Below, piece by piece: positions 1-10,337 of a stretch of 64,000 bases of DNA. The notes beneath the pieces were generated by a model. It made no database searches and was not told the DNA's origin. It saw only the letters and a program-made list of their open reading frames with translations. The stretch is from contig NC_090319.1 in NCBI RefSeq assembly GCF_040869045.1, positions 242,723,832 through 242,787,831 of the forward strand, read 5' to 3'. The stretch is from Eurosta solidaginis (lineage: Eukaryota; Arthropoda; Insecta; Diptera; Tephritidae). Made by a program: the position numbers and the translations under genes. Within the stretch, counting starts at the first letter, position 1, and each line of letters begins with the position of its first letter.

Positions 1-963
1 AACTCTGTCCTTTTTCATTTAATTCGTCTAGAATACTTTTAATGCCAAAAGTCGAACAAAAATTTATCAATCCTTGTGAAATATGGTAGGGACATAGACT
101 CTATGATAATAACTGTTTTCTGTGAAAATGGGCGAAATCGGTTGAAGCCACACCCAGTTTTTATACACAGTCGACCGTCTGTCCTTCCGCTCGGCCGTTA
201 ACACGATAACTTGCGCAAAAAACGATATATCTTAACTAAATTTAGTTCACGTACTTATATGACGTCACTTTATCTTGGTATAAAATATGGCCGAAATCCG
301 ATTATGACCACGACCACTTTTCCGATATCGAAAATTACGAAAAATGAAAAAAATGCCATAATTCTGTACCAAATATGAAAAAAGAGATGAAACATGGTAA
401 TTGGATTGGTTTATTGACGCAAAATATAACTTTAGAAAAAACTTTGTAAAATGGGTGTGACACCTACCATATTAAGTAGAAAATTAAAAAGTTCTGCAGG
501 GCGAAATCAAAAGCCCTTGGAATCTTGGCAGGAATACTGTTCGTGGTATGACATATATAAATAAATTAGCGGTACCCGACAGAAGATGTTCTGGGTCACC
601 CTGGTCCGTATTTTGGTCGATATCCCGAAAACGCCTTCACATATACAACTAAGGGCTACTCCCTTTTAAAACCATCATTAATACTTTTAATTTAATACCC
701 ATATCGTACAAACACATTCTAGAGTCACCCCTGGTTCACCCTTATTGCGATATCTCGAAAAGGCGTCCACCTATAGAACTAAGGCCCACTACGTTTTAAA
801 TAATCATTAACACCTTTCATTTGATACACATGTCATTAAACACATTCCAGGGTTACCCTAGCTTCATTTTGTTAAATGGTGATTTTCCCTTATTTTGTCT
901 CCAAAGCTCTCAGCTGAGCATGTAATGTTCGGTTACACCCGAACTTAGCCTTCCTTAATTGTT
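1..963 (+). mobile_element. HINE-like GTCC/minisatellite element, right part (cut by window start)
   Basis: The sequence matches the right two thirds of the long copy at 34506-37861: the stretch around the second GTCTGTCC motif near 177, then about three units of the internal minisatellite (about 595-860), then the family tail. The tail reads CTCAGCTGAG, the hairpin GTTCGG-loop-CCGAAC, and TTCCTTAATTGTT at the end. The hairpin close to the 3' end and the CTCAGCTGAG motif, which recurs near the other end in full copies, resemble DINE-1/Helentron-derived non-autonomous elements (established for those families; the assignment here is inference). No coding capacity. Confidence 0.75.
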
Positions 964-1879
964 CAAGTAATGCCAACTTCACATAGAGACTTAATGAAAT
1001 AATTTATCATGTTTTCCACATAAAAGCCCTTTTTGAAACTTCTTTGTTGTTGTTTTGCTAACAGTGCTCCGAATTATTTAGTCCTCAAACGGGAGTCCAA
1101 GGAAATTAAAATATCACCCAGAAGCGATCAATGCTTATCACAAGAACTAAAAATTTCGTTACGGATCTGTAGTGACCGAAAAGCGCCCCAACTGGGAAAT
1201 AATTTTTCATCGGCTTTTTCTTACTGTAAGTAAAGGTCAAGATTAATACTCTCCTACTTTTCTGTCTCCCATTTCCTATCTTTATACTTTTTTCTTAGCG
1301 CATCCTTACACCTCCCTATATCCTTCTATCAATACACCCTCTCCTACTTTACTTTGCCTCTTAATGACTCTCTTCGCACCCTTCCCTCTGCCCGTCTATC
1401 TGTCAATACATATCCTCCCCCGCCATTATCATGATAATAACCAGCGTTGTCGTTTTGGAGCCAAGTCTAACCCGCTTTTTTACGTTTAGCTCCAAAAATG
1501 CGGGCTTAGCCCTTATCTCTTGTTTGTTTGGGCAAGCAGCGTGCACTGTTGAAATAACGAGGTTGGAAATGCAGCGGAAAACTACATATCTATCTCCAAA
1601 ATTGGAAATATCTCAGCTCAACTGGTCTGGAGTGAAACAGAACAAGAAATCGTTAAATGGGAGCTTGTCGATTTTGTGCTGCTTTTAGTAATGCTAAAAT
1701 TGAAAGAACGTTTTCAAACATGAGTTTGAAAAACAAATACAAAACCAAATTAAATTTTCCTGTTATGTTCGCTTTTGATAATAGGGAACGGTCTTACACG
1801 GCTGAATAAATGCTATCATGAACAAAAAAAAATGATCTCTTGAAACTAATGAACACAAAAATATAGGAATACAACAAAA
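964..1879. other. No gene seen
   Basis: Unassigned AT-rich DNA. The stretch 1255-1425 is pyrimidine-rich on the + strand. Short open frames at 1033-1233 and 1431-1688 show no recognisable domain or start context and I do not call them. Confidence 0.5.
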
Positions 1880-2060
1880 GCGTGCTCCGCCTACAATAAA
1901 AAAGATCCCAGGTTCAAGCCCCGGGCAAAGCAATATCAAAATTTTGGAAGCAAGTTTTTTTCAATTAGAAGAAAGTTCTTCTAAGCGTAGTCGTCCCTCT
2001 GGGGTGATTTGGCAAGCACTCCGAATGTATTTCACATGAAAGGCTTCTCAGTCAAAATGA
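1880..2060 (+). mobile_element. Diverged tRNA-derived SINE, 5' part
   Basis: Plus-strand relic of the SINE family seen complete at 8653-9008. It retains CGTGCTCCGCC of the tRNA-like head, a B-box-like GGTTCAAGCCC followed by CGGGCAAAGCAA, and part of the body (TTCAATTAGAAGAAAG). The first bases of the head (A box) are missing and the 3' part fades out after about 2055. Confidence 0.7.
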
Positions 2061-2817
2061 ATGTCTTGGAAATGCCGTTCGGTGGTAATTCTCTGTATCT
2101 TTCTAATTGTTCCATTCATTGTTGCAAATAAAGTCAAGGTCTTAAGCTCTTTTCAAACTTGCTGTAATAAAAAAATTTGCACCACTAAGAAAATTAATTT
2201 TATGAAAAGTAAAAATCATTATATTCTACTTAGTAACGATAATAATACTTGTTTTAAATAAATACATAAAATACGAAAATTCTGACCTCTGATGTCGCCT
2301 ACCACGAGTACCTATATCCTGTAAATTGATCTAACATGTGCATGTTTATTTATCTCACTATTACCTATATGACACCACTTTATTTTCTTATACTTTTTCT
2401 TAAATTTTTTGTGGCGCTCCCTTCTAATAGGGTTTCAGTACTGGCGTAAATTCCAAAAACAAGCGAAAAACAAGAATAACAGAACATTGTTCGTTAGAAA
2501 CAAAGGAGCCAGTTTGTGTTTCAATAGTTTCCTTTGACATTGTGTACAGGCCCGCCGCTCGTAGTTTTTGACTGCGTGCAAATACCGATAATGGTGCCCT
2601 TTGATTCCATACCGTCGCTCCGATGGAAGACTACCATGTTTCAGATTTTCTGTGCTAGTTTTCTAAGAGAAAAACTGAAACGTGTTAGTTTTTCAAGGGA
2701 CAATATTATACTGAGTTTTGCTTTAAAAAAGATTTTTTTATAATTTTGTTCATCATAGAATATAAAAGAAAAGAAATTTTAATAAATAGGTATAAGACAT
2801 TTACTGGGATTGGGGTC
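2061..2817. other. No gene seen
   Basis: AT-rich sequence without a recognisable element. Open frames at 2061-2261 and 2534-2743 have no domain I recognise. Confidence 0.5.
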
Positions 2818-2820
2818 TTA

Positions 2821-2936
2821 GGGCCGTTTTCACCATCTCCGGTTAACGCTAACTGGCAGTTTATTTGACAGATAACCGGCGATTTCTGGTAAATAAACTG
2901 TCAGTCAGCGCTAACAAGAGATGGTGAAAATGGCCT
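2821..2936. mobile_element. Short TIR MITE, possibly PIF/Harbinger type
   Basis: About 116 bp with imperfect inverted arms of about 45 bp: GGGCCGTTTTCACCATCTC on the left against GAGATGGTGAAAATGGCC on the right, followed inward by matching GCTAAC and CAGTTTATTT segments. The flanks read TTA on both sides, consistent with a 3-bp TWA-type target duplication, which together with a GGGCC-type end is typical of Tourist/PIF-like MITEs. No coding capacity. The superfamily assignment rests on ends and duplication only. Confidence 0.7.
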
Positions 2937-3000
2937 TTAATAATATTTGTTTACTAAAATGTAAAACTTAAAACAATACATACATACATATGTATACATA

Positions 3001-3400
3001 TTACAAAACCTTAACTCTTCTTGCCTTTATATTTGCAAAATCTTCTATAAACTTTCTTGTATCCAAGCTGTCTAAAATTTCGTGTTCAAGTGAAACTATG
3101 GCTAAATTATTAAGTCTCTGTTGGGGCATTGTTGATCTTAAATAATTTTTTATAATTTTTAATTTTGAAAAGGATCTTTCACCAGATGCAACTGAAACGG
3201 GCAGTGCAAGTAATATTCTTAGCGCTATTGATGTGTTCGAAAATGTTGAAATTAGGTTATTCGAAAAAAGATATTGCAATATGGTTTTGGATCATTAGAC
3301 TGATTTTCTGCAAAATGTATCTTTAATGCAACAATTTCCTTAAAGACATCAACACCGTCAATGTCTGAATCACCACTTGAATCATCCTTTAGCTTTATAT
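3001..3400 (-). pseudogene. hAT transposase (ZMYM1-like clade), C-terminal fragment
   Basis: The minus strand encodes the hAT C-terminal dimerisation domain: LPVSVASGERSFSKLK, IKNYLRSTMPQQRLNNLA and a final IEDFANIKARRVKVL. Upstream, 3290-3400 encodes DIDGVDVFKEIVALKIHF in another frame, so there is a frameshift near 3280. The 93-codon open frame has only a TTG in start position and is a piece of a larger gene. It is the last of four minus-strand pieces (9845-10337, 6950-7180, 5177-5432, then this one) lying in N-to-C order, which suggests one broken copy. The role in an intact element would be DNA transposition in the nucleus; this copy cannot make it. Confidence 0.85.
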
Positions 3401-3514
3401 TTAAATTTTATAGTGTTTCATTAGCTCATCATTGGAGTAATTAAATAAATTATCGTTAAAAAATCCAAATGCGTCAGTAAACGTTTGTACACTGAAAGAA
3501 AAATACTGGTAAAA

Positions 3515-3800
3515 TCAACCAACGGGTCATTTTCCCTACAAATTGGCCGGACGGGAGTTACATGTTTTATGCCGACTCCGAACGGCATCTGCAAGGCAGA
3601 TGAGTTTGCACTGAGAGCTTTTCATGGCAGAAGTACACCCAGAGCGCTTGCCAAACACTGCCGAGGGGCGACCCCGCTTAGAAAAACTTTCTTCTAATTG
3701 AAAAACCTTATTTCTAAAATTTTGATATTGCTTTGCCCGGAGTGCGAACCCAGGGCATACGGTGTGGCAGGCGGAGCACGCTACCATCACACCACGGTGG
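3515..3800 (-). mobile_element. tRNA-derived SINE, minus strand
   Basis: Reverse-complement copy of the SINE at 8653-9008. The head ends at 3800 (ACCATCACACCACGGTGG on the + strand), with the B-box complement at about 3745 (GCGAACCCAGGGC) and the body motif GCCGACTCCGAACGGCATCT at 3571. It lies between the C-terminal and middle pieces of the broken hAT gene and so probably helped split it. Open frames on both strands here are shadows of the SINE. Confidence 0.85.
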
Positions 3801-3916
3801 CACTTAGTAACCGAACGTCAATTGGGCTACATCAAATATGCTGGCACACATTAAACATTATAGACTTTATTATTTTGTTTTATTAAACGCGCTTTCACCA
3901 AATTTTATATTTTATA

Positions 3917-4151
3917 ATTTATTTCAGGCATGCTTAACGAACGAAACGATATCATTTCGTAAGATAATCAACGTTAATAAACGAAACGAAGTCACTTCGT
4001 TTCGTTTATTAACGTTAAGATCGTCAAATTAACGTTAATTTGGCGTTCTTAACGTTAATAAACGAAACGAAATGACTTCGTTTCGTTTATTAACGTTGAT
4101 TATCGTAACGAAATGATATCGTTTCGTTCGTTAAGCATGCCTGATTTATTT
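3917..4151. mobile_element. 219-bp nested palindrome with 8-bp target duplication (hAT-type MITE)
   Basis: The element proper is 3925-4143. It starts CAGGCATGC and ends GCATGCCTG, and the whole 219 bp folds on a centre at about 4033 (AATTAACGTTAATT). Each arm holds its own inner palindrome (3970-4016 and 4051-4097) of the form AACGTTAATAAACGAAACGA, a short centre and the complement. The flanks are ATTTATTT at 3917-3924 and ATTTATTT at 4144-4151, a perfect 8-bp duplication. An 8-bp duplication with a CAG start fits the hAT superfamily (established for hAT); no transposase is encoded. Confidence 0.85.
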
Positions 4152-5176
4152 AATTTATAGTTTTGAACTTCACTGTGCAAATAGAAATGAAAATAGTAGT
4201 CACAAAACTGATTCTCAATTCTTTCAGTTGCAGCTCAGCTCATTCCAATTTCTTCTCTCGCATGTAGTTGCCACACTTGATTGTTTCGAACAAAACTTGT
4301 AGTATAAATGTTTGGCGTAACATTTTAAAAAAAGAACTTGTAAGTTATAGAAAAGTAAAGAATCAAATCGCAGGTAGGTAATTCACCACTGGAGTAACTT
4401 TACATGTAATTCGGCAAGTTTAATTTTCGTAACAATTTAAGTTGAAACGATTCCAAAACAACTCAATCTTTTATGTTGTCGGAAACATCAACATTTAAAA
4501 GGGATTTTCTTTTTTATCTTATTACATTCGTTCGCGTGAGTGAAAAATCGTAAAAACTTGAACAAAATGTTACTTTGGAAAAATCCTGTTCGTTCAAACA
4601 AAACTTTTGCAACAATAGGGCGCAATTTTGCATTTCGCTTGGACGAGAAGTTGCAAAATTGTACCGGATAGATAGGTGTCCCTGTATCTCATAATTTTTG
4701 CACAGCAAATTCAAAAAAGGGGTTTTTTTTTGTTTTGTATTGATAATTGAAAAACTAGTTTTTTGTTGTTTTCCCATTTTGTGTGTTTTTTCGATTTGAT
4801 GGTTTTCTTATTTTGGTATTTTTTTTAACACGTGGCACCATCGTCATAAATACAAAGTGGAGAGCGCAGTGAGCGTAAAATTCTCTTTGAAATTTGCTTA
4901 TGTATTGACAGTTGATCGCCGTTGAAATGACCTGTAAGATCAGTTGTGTCAACAGAAAAATCAGTTAGATTGACCAGGATCAATTTTACAGAATTTGTTA
5001 ACTTATGAGCGACAATTTCTCTTCTGTTAAAATGACTAAACTAATTTGTCCGTTTGACAAAGAACTCGGTCGAATTAATCATAATTCGATCAATTTCACC
5101 GAATCTCCGTTAAGTCAAGAACAACAGAACCGATTTATTGATTTTACTAGCAACATTTCTTTCAGTGTAACTCTTT
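4152..5176. other. No gene supported
   Basis: AT-rich sequence with T-runs around 4720-4830. Open frames on both strands (4514-4777, 4755-4952, 5005-5199) show no recognisable domain. The block separates two pieces of the broken hAT gene and presumably contains inserted or decayed sequence. Confidence 0.4.
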
Positions 5177-5432
5177 CTTTTACAGAAGTTATTGCTTGAT
5201 CTAAGATTCTAAAAAAACTGTACTTTATATTTAATCTTGGGGTCCATGATAACTTCATCATTGTGCTCATATTGAAATTGAGTTGGTTTTTTTCTTGGGC
5301 CAATTGTATTTACTGGTGGAAAATCTGTTTCAACATTAAGCTCTTGAGCCCCTTTGGAAGCTTCTGCTAGAACAATTTGAAAGCGTTCATCCGTGCGATA
5401 TTTTGTGAACTTAGCAATAAATTTTATTATAA
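5177..5432 (-). pseudogene. hAT transposase (ZMYM1-like clade), middle fragment
   Basis: Minus strand 5432-5305 encodes KYRTDERFQIVLAEASKG and ELNVETDFPPVNTIGP, followed at 5304-5177 by FQYEHNDEVIMDPKIKYK and FFRILDQAITSVKERV. The last two match the segment just after DUF4371 in ZMYM1-like hAT transposases (remembered family pattern, no search). A frameshift near 5235-5310 separates reading frames. Homology stops abruptly at about 5177. To the right the minisatellite element at 5440 begins directly, so about 250 residues expected upstream are absent. Confidence 0.75.
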
Positions 5433-5439
5433 GACTAGC

Positions 5440-6632
5440 AGACCAGGCAGACGTTGTTCTGCCCTAAATTTGGTCTATCTGCATACATCTTAATAAGCTC
5501 TTTCCGTCTAACTCTGCCTCCCCCCCCCCCCCCCCACTCTTATATTTTCCTTAATCTTTTATTCACTCCTCCCTCCGTCTTTTTCGATTCATCTATCTCT
5601 ATTTCGTCTCACTCTATCTCTTTCTCAGTCTCCTTCTCCTACCCTCTTTTCTCTTCTCTCAGGTTCTTCTCATTCTCCTTCATCTCTTATTGCCAGTCCC
5701 AGAGGGTGGTCATAATCCCAGTCCCAGTCCGTCCCTGGCCTAGTTCCCGGAAAAAAGGATCGTAAATACTAATACAGGCAAACTAATACACCAAATTTCA
5801 GGCAAATCGAATAGGACGTATGTAAATAGGTTTGTGGGTGTTATTAATTCATGTCTTTATTTCGGCTTCGCATGCTTATTTATCAGTTGTGCCAGGTTGA
5901 TGCTACCAAATCGAATATTACAATGGAAATTACTTTAAAGCTCTCAACACATTGTACAGGTATCCGGGTCGACGTTTTGGCCTATATCTCAAGACGCTTG
6001 TCACTCAGCGATATAAAAATTACTCTATACTAAAGCACACATCAACAGCTTTCATTTGCTATCCATATTACACACACCTTCTAGGGGTATTCGGGTTCAC
6101 GTTTTGGCCTATATCTCGAGACCCTAGTCACACAGCGATATAAAAATTTCTCTGCACTAAAGCACACATCAACAGCTTCAATTTGGACTATATCTCGAGA
6201 TGCGAGTCACCTAGGGGTACGAAAAATACTCAGTATCGAAGTACTCATAAATAGATTCCATTTGATACCCATATTGTACAAACACATCCCAGGATTACCC
6301 AGGTCCACGTTTTGATCTCAAGACCCTAGCCAGAACGGGATAAAAAGTATCGTATTTCCGTTCCCTGGTTATAAGCTACCTCTCCACCAATTTTCAGCCA
6401 AACTGGTTCATCCGTTCTTGAGTTATGCGTAGTGCAACTAACACGACTTTCTTTTATATAGGTTTTTTCCAAAAACAAATCATAATTCAAGAATGGCTAA
6501 ACCGATTTGGGATTTCAAAATCAACTAACCATCATCTCTCCTTCCTGTATCTTTCCTAAAAATTTCATGGCAATCTTTCCATCCGTTCTCGAGTTATGGA
6601 GTGACAATAAAAATGTGCACTTCTTTTTATCC
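5440..6632 (+). mobile_element. Minisatellite-bearing element, copy 1 (second repeat family)
   Basis: It begins AGCAGACCAGGCAGACG with the hairpin-forming GGCAGA-loop-TCTGCC. A pyrimidine-rich zone follows (including a C-run of about 17 at 5520-5536), then about four degenerate tandem units of about 125 bp (5960-6350; marker CCTATATCTCGAGACCC and ACAGCTTTCATTTG), then a conserved end (CGTTCTTGAGTTATG, CCATCATCTCTCCTTCCTG, GTTCTCGAGTTATGGAGTG, CACTTCTTTTTAT). The same order occurs inverted at 60865-62449, which fixes the ends. No transposase, integrase or helicase is encoded. Confidence 0.85.
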
Positions 6633-6949
6633 CATTTCGACCAATTTTGAGCCCGATCCCTTTAGAATTGGCTGAAAGTTTTTCTTCTTTTTCTAGCTTA
6701 CGAAAGACGTTTTTCAGAATTTTTTAAAATTTTTTCATCCAACTCAAAAAAAGTTATGAATTTAAAAAGAAAACGGTGTTTTGTTCAAAATGCTATAACT
6801 TTTTCAAAAATTAACCTTTTTTTTTTTCTCATAAAAAACTTCAATCAATTCTGCAATCATCCCCACTAATCCCGGAGTGGGCCGATAATTTTTTTTTTTT
6901 TTTTTATTTAATTGAAAAAAAATTTTTTTAAATTTTTTTGTATTTTTGC
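6633..6949. mobile_element. Half copy of the foldback element
   Basis: Matches the left arm and part of the centre of the complete foldback at 15838-16570, from CCCATTTCGACCAATTTTG through TTGGCTGAAAGTTTTTCTTC and TTTTCATCCAACTC, then jumps to the centre (AATTCTGCAATCATCCCCAC) and runs out in T/A tracts. The outer GGGGTATTCC end and the right arm are missing. It abuts the minisatellite element on its left and a hAT transposase fragment on its right. Confidence 0.75.
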
Positions 6950-7180
6950 AGTCCAATATAATGGAGAAACATTTTGATTCTCTCAAGTTGTTCAGTATAT
7001 ATTTTTTTATAGTCGTACCGAGCATATCAATTATTTCATTCTGAATATGATCTCCTAAATAAAATAGTGAGTCAAACGACCTGAATCTGATTTTGAGGAT
7101 TGAATTCTGTGTTCCCGTATTACTGTATCAAAGGATGCTATAACTTCGATTGCTTTTAGAAAATTACCATTATCAGCAGT
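6950..7180 (-). pseudogene. hAT transposase (ZMYM1-like clade), N-proximal DUF4371 fragment
   Basis: Minus strand 7180-7060 encodes ADNGNFLKAIEVIASFDTVI and SGRLTHY. After a one-base frame change, 7053-6950 encodes GDHIQNEIIDMLGTTIKKYI and LRESKCFSIILDC. This matches the region where DUF4371 begins in ZMYM1-like hAT proteins (family pattern remembered). The piece at 9845-10337 ends at LYEPDN and this one starts at DNGNF, so the two are adjoining parts of one protein separated by 2.7 kb of inserted DNA, including the LTR. The left break at 6950 is the edge of the foldback fragment. Confidence 0.8.
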
Positions 7181-8131
7181 GCTAATAACACCATCACCAA
7201 CATACAAGAGCTAATAAATTTAATTCTGAAAGTAGCGAAAAATTACATTGACCTCTAGCCTCAACTTTTGTGGGAACATATTCTATATACATATATCGTC
7301 GGAATTTGGGTTTCAATAATCATACTAAAAGTGAGTGTAGAGATTTCCGCGAATGTTGCATTGGAAATTGAATTTGACAACTTTTGAAATGTTTAATTAG
7401 AGGACTCCGCGTGGTTTGTTTTAAATTTGTGTTCAAATTTACATACATATATTAGCAACAGAGTTTACTGAGATACTGAAATACCATTTGAATTTAATAA
7501 AATGTTTAATAAGTAAATGATAGGCATGGTTACTTTACGATTCCCCAGTCAAAAACTGTCTCATAACCAAGAAAAATAATATACCAAATTGAAATAAAAA
7601 GTCACAAAAACTACCCCGTAAGGAGAATCTCTAGTTCAAAATAAGTGCATTTCAACTGCATTCTGAACCACTAATAGTTCGCCATCTATCTCTTTTACAT
7701 GTTTTCAACTGGCGAATTTAACATGGAGATGTCCTAGGCGGTGGAAAATGTCCCCGCTGCTTTAACTTTTCACTAATTCCTAACTATATACAAATTTCTT
7801 TTTGGTACTTTTTCGATAGTTACGTACTGGTGGAATAGTGTTGAGATAGAGGCATACTCATATGTAGCCGCAGCTCGTAAAAGCTGGTAGCAGTTTTTTT
7901 TGTCGATTTTATAACTGAAAATCGAGCTATTAACGAACTTATACTTATTTGGCACTCTAGGTCTAGTTCTGAATCAGAATTTTGTATCACTAGTTATTGA
8001 CTTCCCTTGATGGTAATTAACCAATATCATATGAAGTTAGAATAGGCTCCTTTTGTTTTGGTACAGTTTTGCTTACATTCTTTGGTCATATGCCCCATAT
8101 ATTTCAGCTCAGCGGTCAGTTATCTACATAT
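7181..8131. other. No gene seen
   Basis: AT-rich sequence with no recognisable element. The open frame at 7773-7955 (minus) has no domain I recognise. The block lies inside the span of the broken hAT gene, so some of it is likely inserted sequence too decayed to name. Confidence 0.45.
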
Positions 8132-9156
8132 TGTGACGAATATTACCATCTCTAAGATGGTACCAGAGACAATGTTGAGATAGAGACATTGCGGGGATGA
8201 AAAATAGTGTGAATCAAGCTTCACAAAACTCTAGTAGGTCACTTTCACCACTTACCACAGCAGAATTTGTTAAACTACCACTGTCTGTATTTATTATTTA
8301 ACAATTATATGTGTACTTTTTATTCAGCTAATCTGTTCAGAATTTTAATTTTTACTCTCTAAAACTCCAATCAGTGTATTTTGTGTGATTAAATTGTGTT
8401 AAAATTTGTGGTGTGGTGGAAGTGACCTACTAGCGTTTTGTGAAGCTCCGCTGTTTCCACTGAAGTTCGCGCATGCAACATCTTTATTCTTCAATCAATA
8501 TTTGCTACAGATACAGACGCGACGCCTATAGTTGGTAACCAAATAGAAAATTCTAGCAGAAGAAACGTGTAGACATTAGGGCACAGACTATAAAAGCAGC
8601 GAAAGCAGCAGTAGTCAGGATCAGTTTGATTTAAACACGCTATCAGTTGCGACCACCGTGGTGTGATGGTAGCGTGCTCAGCCTACCACACCGTATGCCC
8701 TGGGTTCACAGCCCGGGCAAAGCAACATCAAAATTTAAGAAATAAGGTTTTTCAATTAGAAAACAATTTTTCTAAGCTGGGTCGCCTCTCGGCAGTGTTT
8801 GGAAAGCGCTCCAAGTGTATTTCTGCCATGAAAAGCTCTCAGTGAAAACTCATCTGCCTTGCAGATGCCGCTCGGAGTCGGCATAAAGCATGTAGGTCCG
8901 ATCCGGCCAATTTTTAGGTAAAATCAAGAGGAGCATGGCGCAAATTGGAAGAGAAGCTTGGCCTTAGTTCTCTTCGGAGTTTATCGCGCCTTACATTTAC
9001 TTTTTTTTATCTGTTGCGAAGTGAAGTTTAATTTCGAAGTACTTTCAAAGTAGTATAATAAAGACCATTTGTAATACAGAATATTGGAGTGTTTTATTCA
9101 ACAGTTTAGCGATACGAAGGTGTAAAATAAGCGGAGTTTTCCATAAATTCGTTACA
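8132..9156 (+). mobile_element. Solo LTR of a Ty3/gypsy-type element, interrupted by a SINE
   Basis: It starts TGTGACGAAT and ends ATTCGTTACA, giving near-perfect 10-bp inverted ends of the TG...CA type. The interior matches the LTR at 18654-19157: TGGTAACCAA, AACGTGTAGACATT, TATAAAAGCAGC (TATA box at about 8590), CAGTTTGATTTAAACACGC, and TTTATTCAACAGTTTAGCGA. Without the 367 bp of SINE plus duplication it would be about 658 bp, against 504 bp for the other copy. No internal coding region follows, so it is a solo LTR. I see no perfect flanking duplication. Confidence 0.8.
8642..9019 (+). mobile_element. tRNA-derived SINE, most complete copy, with target duplication
   Basis: The SINE proper is 8653-9008 (356 bp). 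The head is tRNA-like: an A-box-like TGGTGTGATGG (about 8659-8669) and a B-box-like GGTTCACAGCC about 35 nt downstream. An RNA polymerase III promoter of this layout drives SINE transcription. The body contains GATGCCGCTCGGAGTCGGC and the tail ends in eight T. The flanks ATCAGTTGCGA (8642-8652) and ATCTGTTGCGA (9009-9019) match at 10 of 11 positions and restore the LTR when one is removed, so it inserted after the LTR. Confidence 0.9.
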
Positions 9157-9844
9157 ATAGGGGGACTCATGTAACCTTATAAATGCCTTATAAAGTGTGT
9201 AAACGTATAAATTTACCTAGTGCGTAAACGAGCTGTCAAATTTTGTATGAAAAATCATTTACACAATTTGTATAAATGTATGCGCACATTTCATTGTGTA
9301 AACGCGGTAAACTCAAAGGAATGCAATCTTGCAGACATTACAGCAGGCGTTTTCATCAGAAATCTCCAACATCAACAAGTAAAGACGTTTTAGTTTTGAT
9401 TTTTCACTTAATCTTGGCATTTTTTAATTTATATAACAATCGAAAAAATTTTGTTTGGCAATAATACAGCTGATCGAAAATAAAGTTTATCAAGAATATT
9501 ACTAGGTGCGTTCATATAACAGTGTGTGTAAATGGATATAATTTTACACCTTATAAGTCTATATGCTTTCATGAGTTTCATGTTTTTGAATAATCTTTAA
9601 TCGTCAAATTGTTAGTGTAAATTTTTTTATCATACACAAGTGCCTGAGCCTCATACGGCAGTGCTTTTTCTTGGCACTTTCATAAGAAATTCAGATATTT
9701 TCATATGATTCGAAATTATATGTGAGGGCATATGGGAGTGCCACGAAAATTTTTTTTATATTCAAAGTGTGAATTTGAAACTGTGCCTATGATTCAGGGC
9801 AAAACAAAAACAAAAGTGCTACAAGTCTATAGGGGTGAGCAGCT
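9157..9844. other. No gene; possible decayed repeat
   Basis: Begins GGGGGACTCATGTAACC right after the LTR and is AT-rich throughout. Repeated words such as GTGTAAAC and TATAAAT occur several times, suggesting an old repeat, but I cannot define ends. The small open frame at 9276-9464 is not supported. Confidence 0.4.
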
Positions 9845-10337
9845 CTGATTATCAGGTTCATATAATATTTTTGACGACCCCGGTAAAGCCAGGCACTGTC
9901 TAGATAAAAACTTGATAACAGCTATGGTTCTTTCTTGCATGTCGCACCATTGTTTTTTTTTCGATTCTAATAGTCGCGGTTGCATTTGATTTACAGTTGC
10001 TTTATTTTTTAACATATTATTCAATTGTAGCCACGATTTTACATTTTCACATGACGAGAAATTACTTACAGGTTCCTCAGAAGTACTTTTTCCGGTTTCA
10101 CTGTACTCTCCTTCTGAAGAACATACACCCATTTGTTCAGATACGTCCATAGCTTCTTGATATAAAGCTGCGTCTGTTAAGGCTTGGTCAACATTTTCTT
10201 GACATTCAATTTCTTTATTTTCTGGCTTATTTAAAAATTTCTTTAAGGAAGCCGCCAGTTGCTCCTTCTGTCCCTCTTTTTCTCGTTTTCGCTGTCGTAA
10301 TTGCGCTCCGGAAAGTTTTTTCTTTTTCTGCGGTTCC
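9845..10337 (-). pseudogene. hAT transposase (ZMYM1-like clade), N-terminal fragment
   Basis: One minus-strand frame runs from about 10337 to 9845. It encodes a basic start RKRKKLSGAQLRQRKREKEG, then SLKKFLNK, an acidic linker with SEGEYSETGKSTSEE, then a segment ending ERTIAVIKFLSRQCLALPGS and ILYEPDN. The basic SGA...RKRE stretch and the FLSRQCLA...LYEPDN stretch are typical of ZMYM1-like hAT transposases (remembered pattern). There is no ATG at the left edge of the homology; TTTTAG at about 10338-10343 on the minus strand could be a splice acceptor, so a first exon may lie further right. Homology ends abruptly at LYEPDN and continues at 7180. Confidence 0.75.

Noticed and set aside
5005..5199. 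64-codon plus-strand frame
   Set aside because: Its right end overlaps the minus-strand hAT fragment and the rest has no recognisable domain.
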